Assembly (NCBI GenBank): GCA_014058105.1
Contig: JACGCM010000786.1
Span: 620,001 to 684,000, forward strand
Reading direction: 5' to 3'
DNA: 64,000 bases
Origin: Kingdonia uniflora
Taxonomy: Eukaryota > Streptophyta > Magnoliopsida > Ranunculales > Circaeasteraceae
Positions within the stretch are counted from its first letter, which is position 1, and each line of letters starts with the position of its first letter. A program made the translations under genes and the position numbers. Positions 22,661 through 32,200 of this stretch are shown piece after piece. Below the pieces are notes generated by a model that was given only the letters and a program-made list of their open reading frames with translations, ran no database searches and was not told the origin of the DNA.

Positions 22661-23927
22661 TCATATCTTCTTAGAGTCTTTCCCTGACAGTTTCAGCGCT
22701 TCTACAAGACTCGGAATGAAAACAGTTGTATTACAAATGTTCAAACTACTGAGCTTTTTGGCACGCAAGTAACTTTTTGTTTCCCAGAAATAGATAAACA
22801 CATACCAGTTATGATCAGTCCAACCATGGTGGTTGCGATACAGGAAAAGATATCTGGTATCATCCAAAACGCTCAACCACGACAAATACTCGTATTTATT
22901 GGGGAAAAAGTCTAGTTCTTCATAGTGCTCTCTCCTCATCGGGTAAATAGTTTCGAGAAGGTTTTCAGCAATACCATTTGTACCTGATATTTTCCATATA
23001 CAAGATGGATTACGACCACTGCCTTTGTTGAATATATATAGCCAACGATCCTTTAAAGTTTATTAGCTTTGCCCCATAACTATCAATTTCCGGGTGAATG
23101 CAAGGAGAAATGTCGATAATATGAAACTTCTCGTGTAGAATATCGAGAGTAAGTATTTGCTGAAGTCCATCCCAAGTCCAACCGCCGAAAGTCCAATGAA
23201 AGGCCCCATTCAAGAAAATTGATGAATTGTTGCTTGGTATTCGTGGAAATTTTATTTCTCTCCACGAACGTTCACCCAATGTCATAATATGGCACCTACC
23301 ACAACCATAAATTAGAAACACTCTATACTTACCTCTGATAGGATCATAACCAAAGCAAATTTCTTCATACAATAAATCGTAATTCGACTCATGCAGCTTG
23401 CTTGATTCTCCTGTCATTGGATTATATATGTAGTAGCAGTTCTGGTTCTTGTAGCTATTCCCCCTTTTGTAAGTTGTTTGTATGCAAACCAAGCCATTGC
23501 AAGAGTTTGAAATACGTACGAACTTCTCTTCAATATTCCTTATGGCGCCAGTCTTCCGCAATTGCCACTTTTTCTTCTTTGTATCCACCAAATATAGTGT
23601 TCGAAAGATTGCCATCACAACAATTTTGAATCAATATGTGGGGTTGTTGATGCACTGCTCTACCTATATGCAAGTCGATGAAACACGGATCTTTATTATC
23701 CCATACCACCCTTTGCACATTAATCTATATGTGATGAGATCCTCCCCAGGAAGTCTAGACAAGATATCAGAGAGAACATCATTGGGAAGGCTAGACAGTA
23801 GTGTTTTTGAACTTTCTTGGGCAGGAACCTCATCACTGTTTTTTACCTTAATTCTCCAGACTTGCTTGGCATTAACACACGTTCTATTACTGAAGCACGC
23901 CACCTCTCGTTTTTTTCTCATCATCAA
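22661..23927 (-). pseudogene. F-box protein with F-box-associated domain, frameshifted
   Basis: The N-terminal part carries a clear F-box (LPNDVLSDILSRLPGEDLIT, about 23750-23830 reading leftward), the Skp1-binding motif of SCF ubiquitin ligases. The FBA domain follows (SCNGLVCI, YIYNPMTGES, EICFGYDP, GAFHW, LDILHEKFHIIDI) and then a C-terminal piece at 22661-22939 (LEALKLSGKD). The three parts are in different frames: one shift lies just after the F-box (about 23670), another near 23620, and a third near 23030 in a TA-repeat (ATATATAT), where a one-base change would join the frames. Full length would be about 410 residues, normal for the family. It may be a recent pseudogene, or some shifts may be sequencing errors in short repeats. 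Confidence 0.82.
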
Positions 23928-24782
23928 GGTGCAATGAGGAGTCCCCTGAGAAAATTCTCAAATGCAGTTTACTTGATAATAGATCATCATGACATTTCAC
24001 ATAATATATTTCAACCTTTCAAATATATTTTCTAAAAGGCATAAACAAAGAAACTGTGCGCATTACTTCGATATATTGTGAGTTGCAAGGTAAGATCACT
24101 TTTTTAAAACACATTGCAATATTAGATACTACGATCTGAAAGGAACATAAACCGATACGGGCACATTGGGACCTAGAAAAGTTTATCCCTCTAAATAGTC
24201 TTACAATTATTGTAACTATGCATTTGAAAATGTTAAGAAGCTGAAGTTGTAAGACCATGAATACTCTCTCTGCAAGTCGTCCTATGATTGTTTTGCTTTA
24301 CAAAAAATGTACAGCTAGTTAATTATCTTTCTTTATTTACTTACGAGAACATTGTGAATATGTGGCCACGGATATGAAAGTGAAAAAAAACCCCCAGAGA
24401 TTACCAGAATATATGTACAATTATAAACTTAAAAAGATACTAGTTAGTAGTCATGAGCTTTGCACTATGATCAAGTAGTTGAGACAGAGAGTTTATTTAT
24501 TTTATTCTTATATAGCAGAAGGTCTAAGTTAATTAGCAGTAAAAGAAAAAGGATTCGAAAAAGACCTGATAGACAATAATATCAATTATTTATGTTAGTA
24601 GTGTTTTTATCCGTTCTTAGGGTTTGAAGTAAGGTTTGAGATTGGTAAAGATCATTAGATTATCATATAAATCACACAACTAGGTCTAATAATCATAAAC
24701 ATAACAAAGATATTTGGAATTCTAGTACGTACGATCAACTAGTTTGAAATAAAAAAACTGTGGTGGTAGTGTAAATCAGCAT
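23928..24782. other. F-box 5' flank, no other gene
   Basis: AT-rich sequence upstream of the minus-strand F-box gene. Its distal part (24640-24780) is similar to 22230-22400. No RNA gene or coding sequence is recognised. Confidence 0.45.
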
Positions 24783-25166
24783 ACCTGCATACGTGATGTA
24801 GGTTATGAGCTTCAAAGATAAGAGAGAAGTGACAGAAAATAATATCGTGCACCAATATTGCAGCTTCACAATAACCTTCTTTCAGTGTTCAGATCTCTCT
24901 GTGTTTTAGGGTTTGAAGTACAAACTATAGTATGAAAAACACAGGGCATGATCTTGATGTGATATTGAAAGAGTTAAATTATAATTGCCTTTCATGTTTA
25001 CAGATGTCTCATGGGGTTATATAGTCTCCTATGAGTTTACAAGATAAGCTACAATCCTGATGGGATACTTACAAATAACAAAAGAGCTGGATAGATAAAC
25101 ATGAGTCCCGGTAGAGTAAAAGCTAATCTCTAAGAAGACCCATCAACTGTAGACTCTTTCCTAATA
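24783..25166 (-). repeat. Copia 3' LTR remnant (approximate)
   Basis: Lies directly downstream (minus strand) of a Copia RNase H end and a purine tract (GCGGGGGGAG). The LTR would start TATTAGGAAA, a likely mutated TGTTAG. It contains a TATA-like TATATAACCCC region and a leader-like segment to about 24783. The outer end is an estimate. Confidence 0.6.
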
Positions 25167-25559
25167 CTCCCCCCGCAAACTTAACGTGGCAAGGGAGATA
25201 AATTTGGATGAAAAGAAAGAAAACCGCGAGGATGAGAGACCTTTAGTGAAAATGTTCGCTAGCTGATCTTGAGAAGAGACAAACCGGACGCGATGGGTAC
25301 CGCGTGAAACTCGTTCTTGAATAAAATGGTAGTCCAACTCAATATGTTTCATTCGAACAAGGAAAACTGGATTAGCAGCCATGTACATAGCACATAAATT
25401 ATCACAAAGCAATGTGATTGGACCAGGAAAAGAAACACCAAGATCTCGAAGAAGATAACGAACCCATACTATTTTAGCACATGCAATCAATAGAGCGCGA
25501 TATTCAGATTCGGCACTGGACTTGTATATTGTAGGTTGTTTCTTATAGTACCACGAAAT
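25167..25559 (-). pseudogene. Copia RNase H C-terminal fragment
   Basis: The minus strand encodes the RNase H end of a Copia polyprotein: SWYYKKQPTIYKSSAESEYR, LLCDNLCAMYMAANP, HIELDYHFIQERV, QLANIFTKGL. These are the standard C-terminal motifs, including the SAESEYRAL and HIE(L/V)D..F signatures. The fragment begins abruptly at 25559, where a truncated LTR is joined; everything upstream in pol is missing. Confidence 0.9.
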
Positions 25560-26192
25560 TGTAGGGGACTAGCTTCTTACGAGGGGAAACTGACTCTTAC
25601 ACTATGGGTTTTATCTTCAACCAGGGGTTTGAAGCATACAAACAATAATAATAAGAATACTATGAGATCATATACTTGCGTGGTGGCCTAGAATGGGTTG
25701 CTCCACAACCTCTGGTGAGGATTTTTAAGAGTAATATTATATATGCAGAGTAGTCGAAGTATCGAGAATCAGGTTGTTACAGAGTATTCGAAGGTAATTT
25801 TCTAGGGTTTGGCGGGAGAGATTTCGTAACCCCTTCACAGTGCCTCCTCCTTCCTATTTATAGAGCATAGAAAGGGTTGAGTCACCATGGGAGGCCAAAT
25901 TACAAGTTTATCCTCCGGGGACAACTGACTTGTACCCGGAGTCGGTTCTGACACTGTAGTTGTTGGATCTGGCATTGTAGTTGTCGAGCGGCGTGTTTCA
26001 CTGTTCTGTCTGGTGAGCTGGCCGTCAGACATGTCTTCCTTTGACCACGTACGACCATGGTCGAAGAGTTATTGGTACTGCTGCTGGGTTCAGGCGCTAT
26101 TCTTTTATCTTCGACTAGTTCCTTTGAGTGTTCGATTAGTCTCGGAAGGCTTTGTGAGCTTGATCGTTGTCTTGTGAGCTTGATCGCTATCT
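25560..26192. repeat. Truncated LTR related to the solo LTR at 13683
   Basis: Starts TGTAGGGG at 25560 and follows 13683-14400 with many differences and a small internal duplication (TTGTGAGCTTGATCG twice at about 26151-26185). It lacks the CTACTACA end and instead continues into the Harbinger-end/promoter block at 26193. In the P450 copy about 3 kb of other sequence lies between these two modules. Confidence 0.78.
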
Positions 26193-26305
26193 CGGAATGT
26201 GTAGAGGTTCTCCTCTATACTCTGTAATTGAGTTTGGGAGAGAAGAGGTAGCCAAGGAGTGCTCAGCCAAGTAAACTGGATAAGTGGTGTTTTGAATACC
26301 GCAAG

Positions 26306-26348
26306 GTGTTCTTTTTACCGCCCGGATTCCGGGCGGTAAAAAGAACAC
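26306..26348. repeat. Perfect 43-bp palindrome
   Basis: Two 21-base arms (GTGTTCTTTTTACCGCCCGG plus A, and the exact complement) around a single central T. It corresponds to the imperfect hairpin at 17586-17629 and lies near the former end of the Harbinger element. Confidence 0.92.
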
Positions 26349-26889
26349 TGCCAAACTCTTCTTCTTTTTAGTTTGAGCTCCTCAAACACAGTTTGGCTCT
26401 AACAGTGCCAAGTCACCCAACTCAAACCTGTATTTATGTTGTTGGGAGGCCAAAAGTTTGGGTTTGGGTTTGAGTCTTAGAGTGTTTTGAAGTTTTAGTT
26501 CTGCGGAGTTAAAGGCTTCCTTTATAAGGTTCTTTTACCTTATTTTATGATATGTCGTCAAACCTATGTGTTTATCTTTGCTTATTGTAGTTGGGGACTT
26601 GGCAAGGATACTTCTAGTTCTAGAGATGGAAATGCTGGTTCGTAACGAGCGTTTTCCTTTTTCGTAGCTGTACGATCCCATAACATCGACAAGGATTAAG
26701 GAACACATTCTGGGATTTCTTTAGTTCTTAGTGTGCACAAATAATATAGGGTTTCAAATTTCAATGCTTCATTTCAGCGTTAAAACAATGCCATATACTC
26801 TTTATATTCTCTAACCCTAGTTTACTCTCTTTCTCTATGTGTGAACATGAACTCCTTCCTCTTTTACACGAGTGAACAACCATATGTTC

Positions 26890-26908
26890 TTATATATATA
26901 TATATATC
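26890..26908 (+). promoter_or_regulatory. Candidate TATA region of the methyltransferase gene
   Basis: A TATATATATATATAT run in the same place as the P450 TATA motif, expanded as a TA microsatellite. The start codon is about 50 bases downstream. Confidence 0.45.
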
Positions 26909-26956
26909 AATCACCAGAAGAGGAATACAACAGCAAGTGCGAGGACACGTAGGAAG

Positions 26957-27665
26957 ATGGCTTTGACTACTGTGGACACAAACCCGGAGCTTAACAACAA
27001 GCATCTTGCCGAGTTATTCGATGACGAATCGTGGGTGGACAATTTCGGATATCACGTACATTATGGCTTTTACGATATTGATGCCAATGCTAATTGTGAT
27101 CAAAAAACTGCTCAAATCCGTATGATCACAGAAGCTCTCCTCTTCGCCAATGTTTCAGGTATAAACTTACTAATAGAGTGATAAAAGATAGTTACTTCAA
27201 AAGTGGTCAACGTATAGATTACCTTGCTATTTATATTTACATATGACCTCGTCATCCAGGTTTCATGTTTTTTTTTTTATTCCTAAAAGTCTGTCTTGAG
27301 ATGTATTTTCTCCATAAAAAATAAAAAAATTCCAAGTTAATAAACTAGCTTGTTCTTAGTTTTCTAAATCTTTATAACTTGAACTGTATCCTCAAGAAAA
27401 TTTATAACTCATGAAACTCATTTGAGACTCATACCGAACTCATAACTCTAACTAGGTTTTGTAAAGAAATTAAAACAATTGAGGTTGGTTTGCAGAGGAT
27501 TCAGTGAAGAAACCGAAGTCCATTGTTGATGTTGGGTGTGGGGTTGGTGGCCCTGCAATTTACCTAGGGAGGAAGTACGGAGCCAAATGCAAAGGCATCG
27601 ACATAAGCCCCCGTAATATTCAAAGGGCTACAGAGATTTCCAATGCAGAAGGACTGGGACAAGAG
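26957..27665 (+). pseudogene. Gamma-tocopherol-methyltransferase-like SAM methyltransferase, first two exons only
   Basis: Exon 1 is 26957-27158 and exon 2 is 27496-27665, with GT...AG borders and continuous phase, giving 124 residues. Exon 1 holds the N-terminal helices ending HVHYGFYD; exon 2 holds SAM-binding motif I (VDVGCGVGGPA) and the KYGAKCKGIDISP strand typical of gamma-TMT-like enzymes. There is no chloroplast transit peptide, unlike true gamma-tocopherol methyltransferases, and like the cytosolic gamma-TMT-like N-methyltransferases known from Apocynaceae alkaloid pathways. The substrate cannot be inferred. About 170 further residues, including the catalytic half, are expected but are not found between 27666 and about 34000; an NB-ARC palindrome occupies the would-be intron. 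Probably truncated, unless the intron is very large. Confidence 0.8.
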
Positions 27666-27906
27666 GTATATGCAACTCTTATTTCTGCATTTTCAATTTT
27701 AAGTACCAGGGGCGGATCTCAAGGTGGGTGGGCCTGGGCTGTAGCGCGGGGTAACTTTGGTTCGAATGTTTTTTTTTACATGCTGATCGAAATCTGAAAA
27801 ATCCATCCTAGCAGTTTATTACGTAATGCTGGTTTACTAAGAAAACAACATAAAAATAATGTTGCTTGGGTGATTGAGTTTGATTTTTGCCTCTCCTGTC
27901 ATTTCA
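27666..27906. other. Start of methyltransferase intron 2 with transposon-like scrap
   Basis: After the exon 2 donor, CAGGGGCGGATC at about 27709 resembles the terminal repeat of plant hAT elements, but no matching end is seen. The segment ends at a polypyrimidine-AG (CATTTCAG, 27900-27907) directly at the edge of the palindrome. Confidence 0.35.
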
Positions 27907-28737
27907 GACACAAGAATATGGATCTGTTAAAAATTCACAAAGATATATTTTGGGGTTTCTAGGAGATTCACATTCTCACTCTGTAGCTTTACAATCAATC
28001 CAATTTGGACAAAAAAAAAATTACAGGAGAACAAAGTTCTAATTGCTTTGGATGGAATAAATTAAGTTACAAAGAAGGATTGGGAAGAGTTTTGTGGACC
28101 ATTGAAAGACGTAATAACCAATTGCAAAATATTTGTGACAAAGCAAAGTCCATTAGTCACAACGACAATTGGAGGGTCTTACCTTTATCCTATGCAGACC
28201 GTAAATACACAAGACAGTTGGCTGCTGTTTAAGTAAGCACTACGCGTTTCAAAACAAATACGAGGAGGTTCAACACAAATTACTTGCAAAGCGTAGTGAG
28301 ATTTTCATGAAATGTGGTGGCATCCCTTTACTCTTAAAAACCTTCGGCTCTTTATTCAAAAGTACTGATATTTCGACATGGAAATCTATTTTTGATGGGG
28401 AGATATTAGATCTAATTGGACATGAAAGTGAGCTTCTAGTCACCCTAAGATTGGGGTTTGACAATTTACCCTCTCATTTAAAAGGCTACATTGCTTATTG
28501 CGCGATTTTTCTCACGGCTTACGAGTTTGAAAGAGATTCGCTTATCCAAATGTGGTTGTCAGAATCTGTGATTAAAGAAACAAAGACGAACAATGGAGAA
28601 GAAATTGGACATGCTCACTTTAACGAGCTTTTACAGATTTCATTTTTTGAGGCGGTAGGAAACAATCGCCGACAAAAGTATCGAATGAACGCCCTTGTTC
28701 ACATTCTGACGTGTTACGTTTCTGCCTATAGTTCCAA
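27907..28737 (+). pseudogene. NB-ARC fragment, left arm of palindrome
   Basis: Plus-strand copy of the NB-ARC segment found on the minus strand at 28789-29620. The part 28307-28737 is still open (CGGIPLL, the GLPL motif, and the RNBS-D-like YIAYCAIF). Compared with the right arm it lacks about 20 bp near its start, has a 4-bp insertion near 28230 that shifts the frame, and has scattered substitutions. No P-loop, no LRR. Confidence 0.88.
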
Positions 28738-28788
28738 TACCGAGCTCATAGAACAAATCACCAGCCTTAGATACTCTCTTGGAACTGT

Positions 28789-29620
28789 AGGCAGAAACGT
28801 AACACGTCAGAATGTGAACAAGGGCGTTCATTCGATACTTTTGTCGGCGATTGTTTCCTACCGCCTCAAAAAACGACATCTGTAAAAGCTCGTTAAAGTG
28901 AGCATGTCCAATTTCTTCTCCATTGTTCGTCCTTGTTTCTTTAATCGCAGATTCTGACAACCACATTTGCATAAGCGAATCTCTTTCAAACTCGTAAGCC
29001 GTGGGAAAAATCGCGCAATAAGCAATGCAGCCTTTTAAATGAGAGGGTAAATTGTCAAACCCCAATCTTAGGGTGACTAGAAGCCCACTTTCATGTCCAA
29101 TTAGATTTAATATCTCTCCATCAAAGATAAATTTCCATGTCGAAATATCAGTACTTTTGAATAAAGAGCCGAAGGTTTTTAAGAGTAAAGGGATGCCACC
29201 ACATTTCATGATAATCTCACTACGCTTCGCAAGTAATTTGTGTTGAACTTCTTCGTATTTGCTTTGAAACGCGTAGTGCTTAAACAGCAGCCAACTGTCT
29301 TGTGTATTTAGGGTCTGCATAGGATAAAGCCCTCCAATTGTCGTTATGACTAATGGACTTTCCGTTGTCACAACTATTTTGCAATTGGTTATTACGTCTT
29401 TCAATGGTCCACAAAACTCTTCCCAATCCTTCTCTGTAACTTGATTTATTCCATCCAAAGCAATTAGACCTTTGTTCTCCTGTAAAAAAAAAATTAGTCC
29501 AAATTGGATTGATTGTAAAGCTACAGAGTGAGAATGTGAATCTCCTAGAAACTCCAAAATATATCTTTGTGAACTTTTCACATCTAGCTTTCCATTAACA
29601 GAGATCCATATTCTTGTGTC
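28789..29620 (-). pseudogene. NB-ARC fragment, right arm of palindrome
   Basis: A minus-strand frame of 313 residues (28640-29581) whose first ~265 residues are NB-ARC: RIWISV-like start just after the missing P-loop, kinase-2 (GLIALDGIN), RNBS-B (KIVVTTES), GLPL (CGGIPLL), RNBS-D (CIAYCAIFPTAYEFE) and winged helix (LMQMWLSES). The tail of the frame reads through the loop into the other arm. It differs from the NLR at 54431-56884, which lacks exactly this region. It starts downstream of the P-loop and stops before the LRR, so it is a gene fragment. Confidence 0.9.
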
Positions 29621-31003
29621 AAAATGTTTTTTTTTTCTTAATGAAAAGATTGCATATGTAGATTTATATGCACATATATTAGGATTATATGCAATATTTG
29701 CCTACAATGTCGCAGTATTCACATTTGTGTTGCAATATTCGTGTTATTCGCAGTAGCATTTTTTTATTCGTGATCGCATCGTATTGAAACACGAATTAAC
29801 TACCCTCACAATATTACATATATACTAGACTATAAATATTTACTTTTTCCTATCGTATTGCAAAATTAGCAAATACAACACACTATTAGCAGTATTTGCA
29901 GTAGCATTTTTTCACCCATGGTTGCACCATATCGCGCATTAACTAGCTTGCATATTACCTATGCCAACCCTTATCCTAATTATTTCTCCCAAAACTCTCT
30001 AATATTCATAATCCCACATCAGACCCAATATTCATAATCCCACATCAGACCCAATATTCATAATCCCATATCAGACACGTCCGTAACTCTACTACCTTGT
30101 TGTTGCTCCATCCAAACTTTGCTTTACGCTACTAACTTTGCTTCCCGCACTCACCTCGCCCCAAAAAATCAACAAAGTCGCAAACCATGCCAACTATTTA
30201 CCACGTTTCGGACCTCTTGATTTAATCACAGACCCCTCTACCTGTTGTTGTTGTTTTTTCTTTCTTCCCCAAATCTTTTTCATGAGTCAAACCACTTCCT
30301 TTTACATCTTAAGTTGTTCTCAGTCCCATCTTTTTGCCAACTCATACCTCGAAGATTCCACGACAAATATCTTACTCAAAAGGGTCACATACTAACCGGC
30401 ATCCCTTACCTAGAGCCAACTTTTTGTCTTAAACTCATGAACTTCCAAAATTTGCTTTTCACCCAAACTCAACACTTCTCTCATCCCTTCTTTTTCTTAT
30501 GACTAAGTATCACTTATTTTGAAGTATTTGTTAAACGATATTTTTTCATTTATGATCCCTAGGTGAGGTAGCATTCACAATTTCTCCTGTAGGATATGAA
30601 AACTTCCCAGTGGCCATGTTTTTGAAATTGATTTTAAGATATAACAAACAATTTCATTACTGAAACTACCCTAACTCGTTCAAGTCTCCCCACAAACCAC
30701 ATGATTCCATTCTTCCTCCCCTTCATCATTGCAAGCATCCCCACTCCATTTTTCCTTTCATCGGAATCACTAAAACAGACTGCATCTCTCCCGCTCTACA
30801 TTCTGAAACATTGTAACATATACTGAAATATTGGAGTTGATGAGTCTACAGATTAACTTGAGTTGCTTAAAACAAAACTCAACCTAGCAACAATCTTCTA
30901 GGAGTATCTAGAGTCCATTTGCAGCAAACTCCAAGAGAAGATTCCATAATTCTTTCACTGAAAAAAATGCAGGAGAACCAAAAAAAAATTTCATGAATGT
31001 ATC
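29621..31003. other. Intergenic, one short tandem repeat
   Basis: No gene recognised. At 30001-30076 a 26-bp unit (AATATTCATAATCCCACATC...) is repeated almost three times. The frames at 30138-30502 are low-complexity Ser/Phe/Leu stretches in a pyrimidine-rich region. Confidence 0.5.
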
Positions 31004-32200
31004 TTAAAATACAGAAATGATGAATCGCCATTTTTAATAAATCCCCAGTAAAGCACATATTATCCCCAATCCAGATTAAGATGTCTCTCGGAAGATTCTT
31101 CATGACATGACTTGCTCTCAGCAATGGCAGCTAGCACATACTAAAGGTCACTACTACTCAAATCTACAAACCAACCAGACCCATACCTGCAGAAATAAAA
31201 TCCCAAAGGACATGGGCAGGAATTCCTCTTGGTTGATACAACGAGTGAATCTTTAGGATTGAATCCTTCTTTTCAATCACATTTGTTTAGCAACACCAAT
31301 GTACTAACACGAGAAATTTTCAAGGAATTGTAGATGTTCAGGAAGAACAAATATAATTCTGTAACCTTTAGTTCACAAAACATCTCTCTCTCTCTCTCAA
31401 TCAATCAAAACTGAGTTGCAGAGAACTTTCCATTCACGTAAATCTCCACACTTGTTTACATCTTTAAACAGTTATTGCTGAATATAGTAACTTTCAGGAC
31501 ATATAGAAAGATGCACTAGGTGAGTCCAATGAGATGGAGACCACTAAAGAATTCGACTTGCAGGCATGGAGATGAGGAAGAAACCAACTCCTTAAAATAC
31601 AGAAATGATGAATCACCATTTTTAATAAATCCCCAGTAAAGGTACATATTATCCCAACTCCAGATTAAGAAATCTCTCTGAAGATCCTTTATGACACGAC
31701 TATTGTTCTCAGCAATGACAGCTAGCACATACTCAAGGTCACTACTACTCAAATCTACAAACCAACCAGACCCCTACCTGCAGAAATAAAATCCCAAAGG
31801 GCATGGGCATGAATTCCTCTTGGTTGATACAACGAGTGAATCTTTAGGATTGAATCCTTCTTTTCAATCACATTTGTTTAGCAACACCAATGTACTAACA
31901 CGAGAAATTTTCAAGGAATTGTAGATGTTCAGGAAGAACAAATATAATTCTGTAACCTTTAGTTCACAAAGCATGCCTATTTCTGCTCTCCTCTCTCTCT
32001 CTTTCTCAATCAAAACTGAATTGCGGACAACTTGCCATTCACGTCAATCTCCGCAACTGTTTTTTACGTCTTTAAACAGTTATTGCTGAATATAGTAACT
32101 TTCAGAACATATAGAGAGATGCACTAGGTGAGTCCAATGAGATGGAGACCATTAAAGAATTTGATACTTGCAGGTATGGAGATGGAGAAGAAATCAACTC
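31004..32200. repeat. 588-bp tandem duplication, unrecognised sequence
   Basis: Copy 1 is 31004-31591 and copy 2 is 31592 to about 32200, about 90% or more alike by eye, with a GA/CT microsatellite of different length in each. On the minus strand parts of both copies encode related short peptides (DLSSSDLEYVLAVIAENN... type in copy 2), which might be an exon of an unknown gene. Confidence 0.85.

Larger units (their letters stand above)
26193..26921 (+). repeat. Duplicated block, copy 2: Harbinger end plus methyltransferase promoter
   Basis: Co-linear with 17473-18229. The transposon's terminal repeat (CTGGAGATGC) is deleted here, but the following TCTTAGAGTG flank is kept, so this copy descends from a chromosome that already carried the element. 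An extra ~35 bp containing CTCTAACCCTAGTTTACTC is present at about 26800-26835. Homology runs through the TATA region into the leader and ends at ATCACCAGAAGA, about 35 bases before the methyltransferase ATG. Confidence 0.88.
27907..29620. repeat. Large palindrome: 831/832-bp arms, 51-bp loop
   Basis: The sequence 27907-28737 is the reverse complement of 28789-29620 with few mismatches and small indels. The loop is 28738-28788 and is itself NLR coding sequence, so the structure arose by inversion-duplication of one NB-ARC fragment. It lies downstream of, and in line with, the methyltransferase promoter. A transcript crossing it would fold into a long double-stranded RNA. Confidence 0.93.

Noticed and set aside
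30138..30502. Two overlapping 85-residue frames
   Set aside because: Low-complexity pyrimidine-rich DNA, no splice context or conserved motif.
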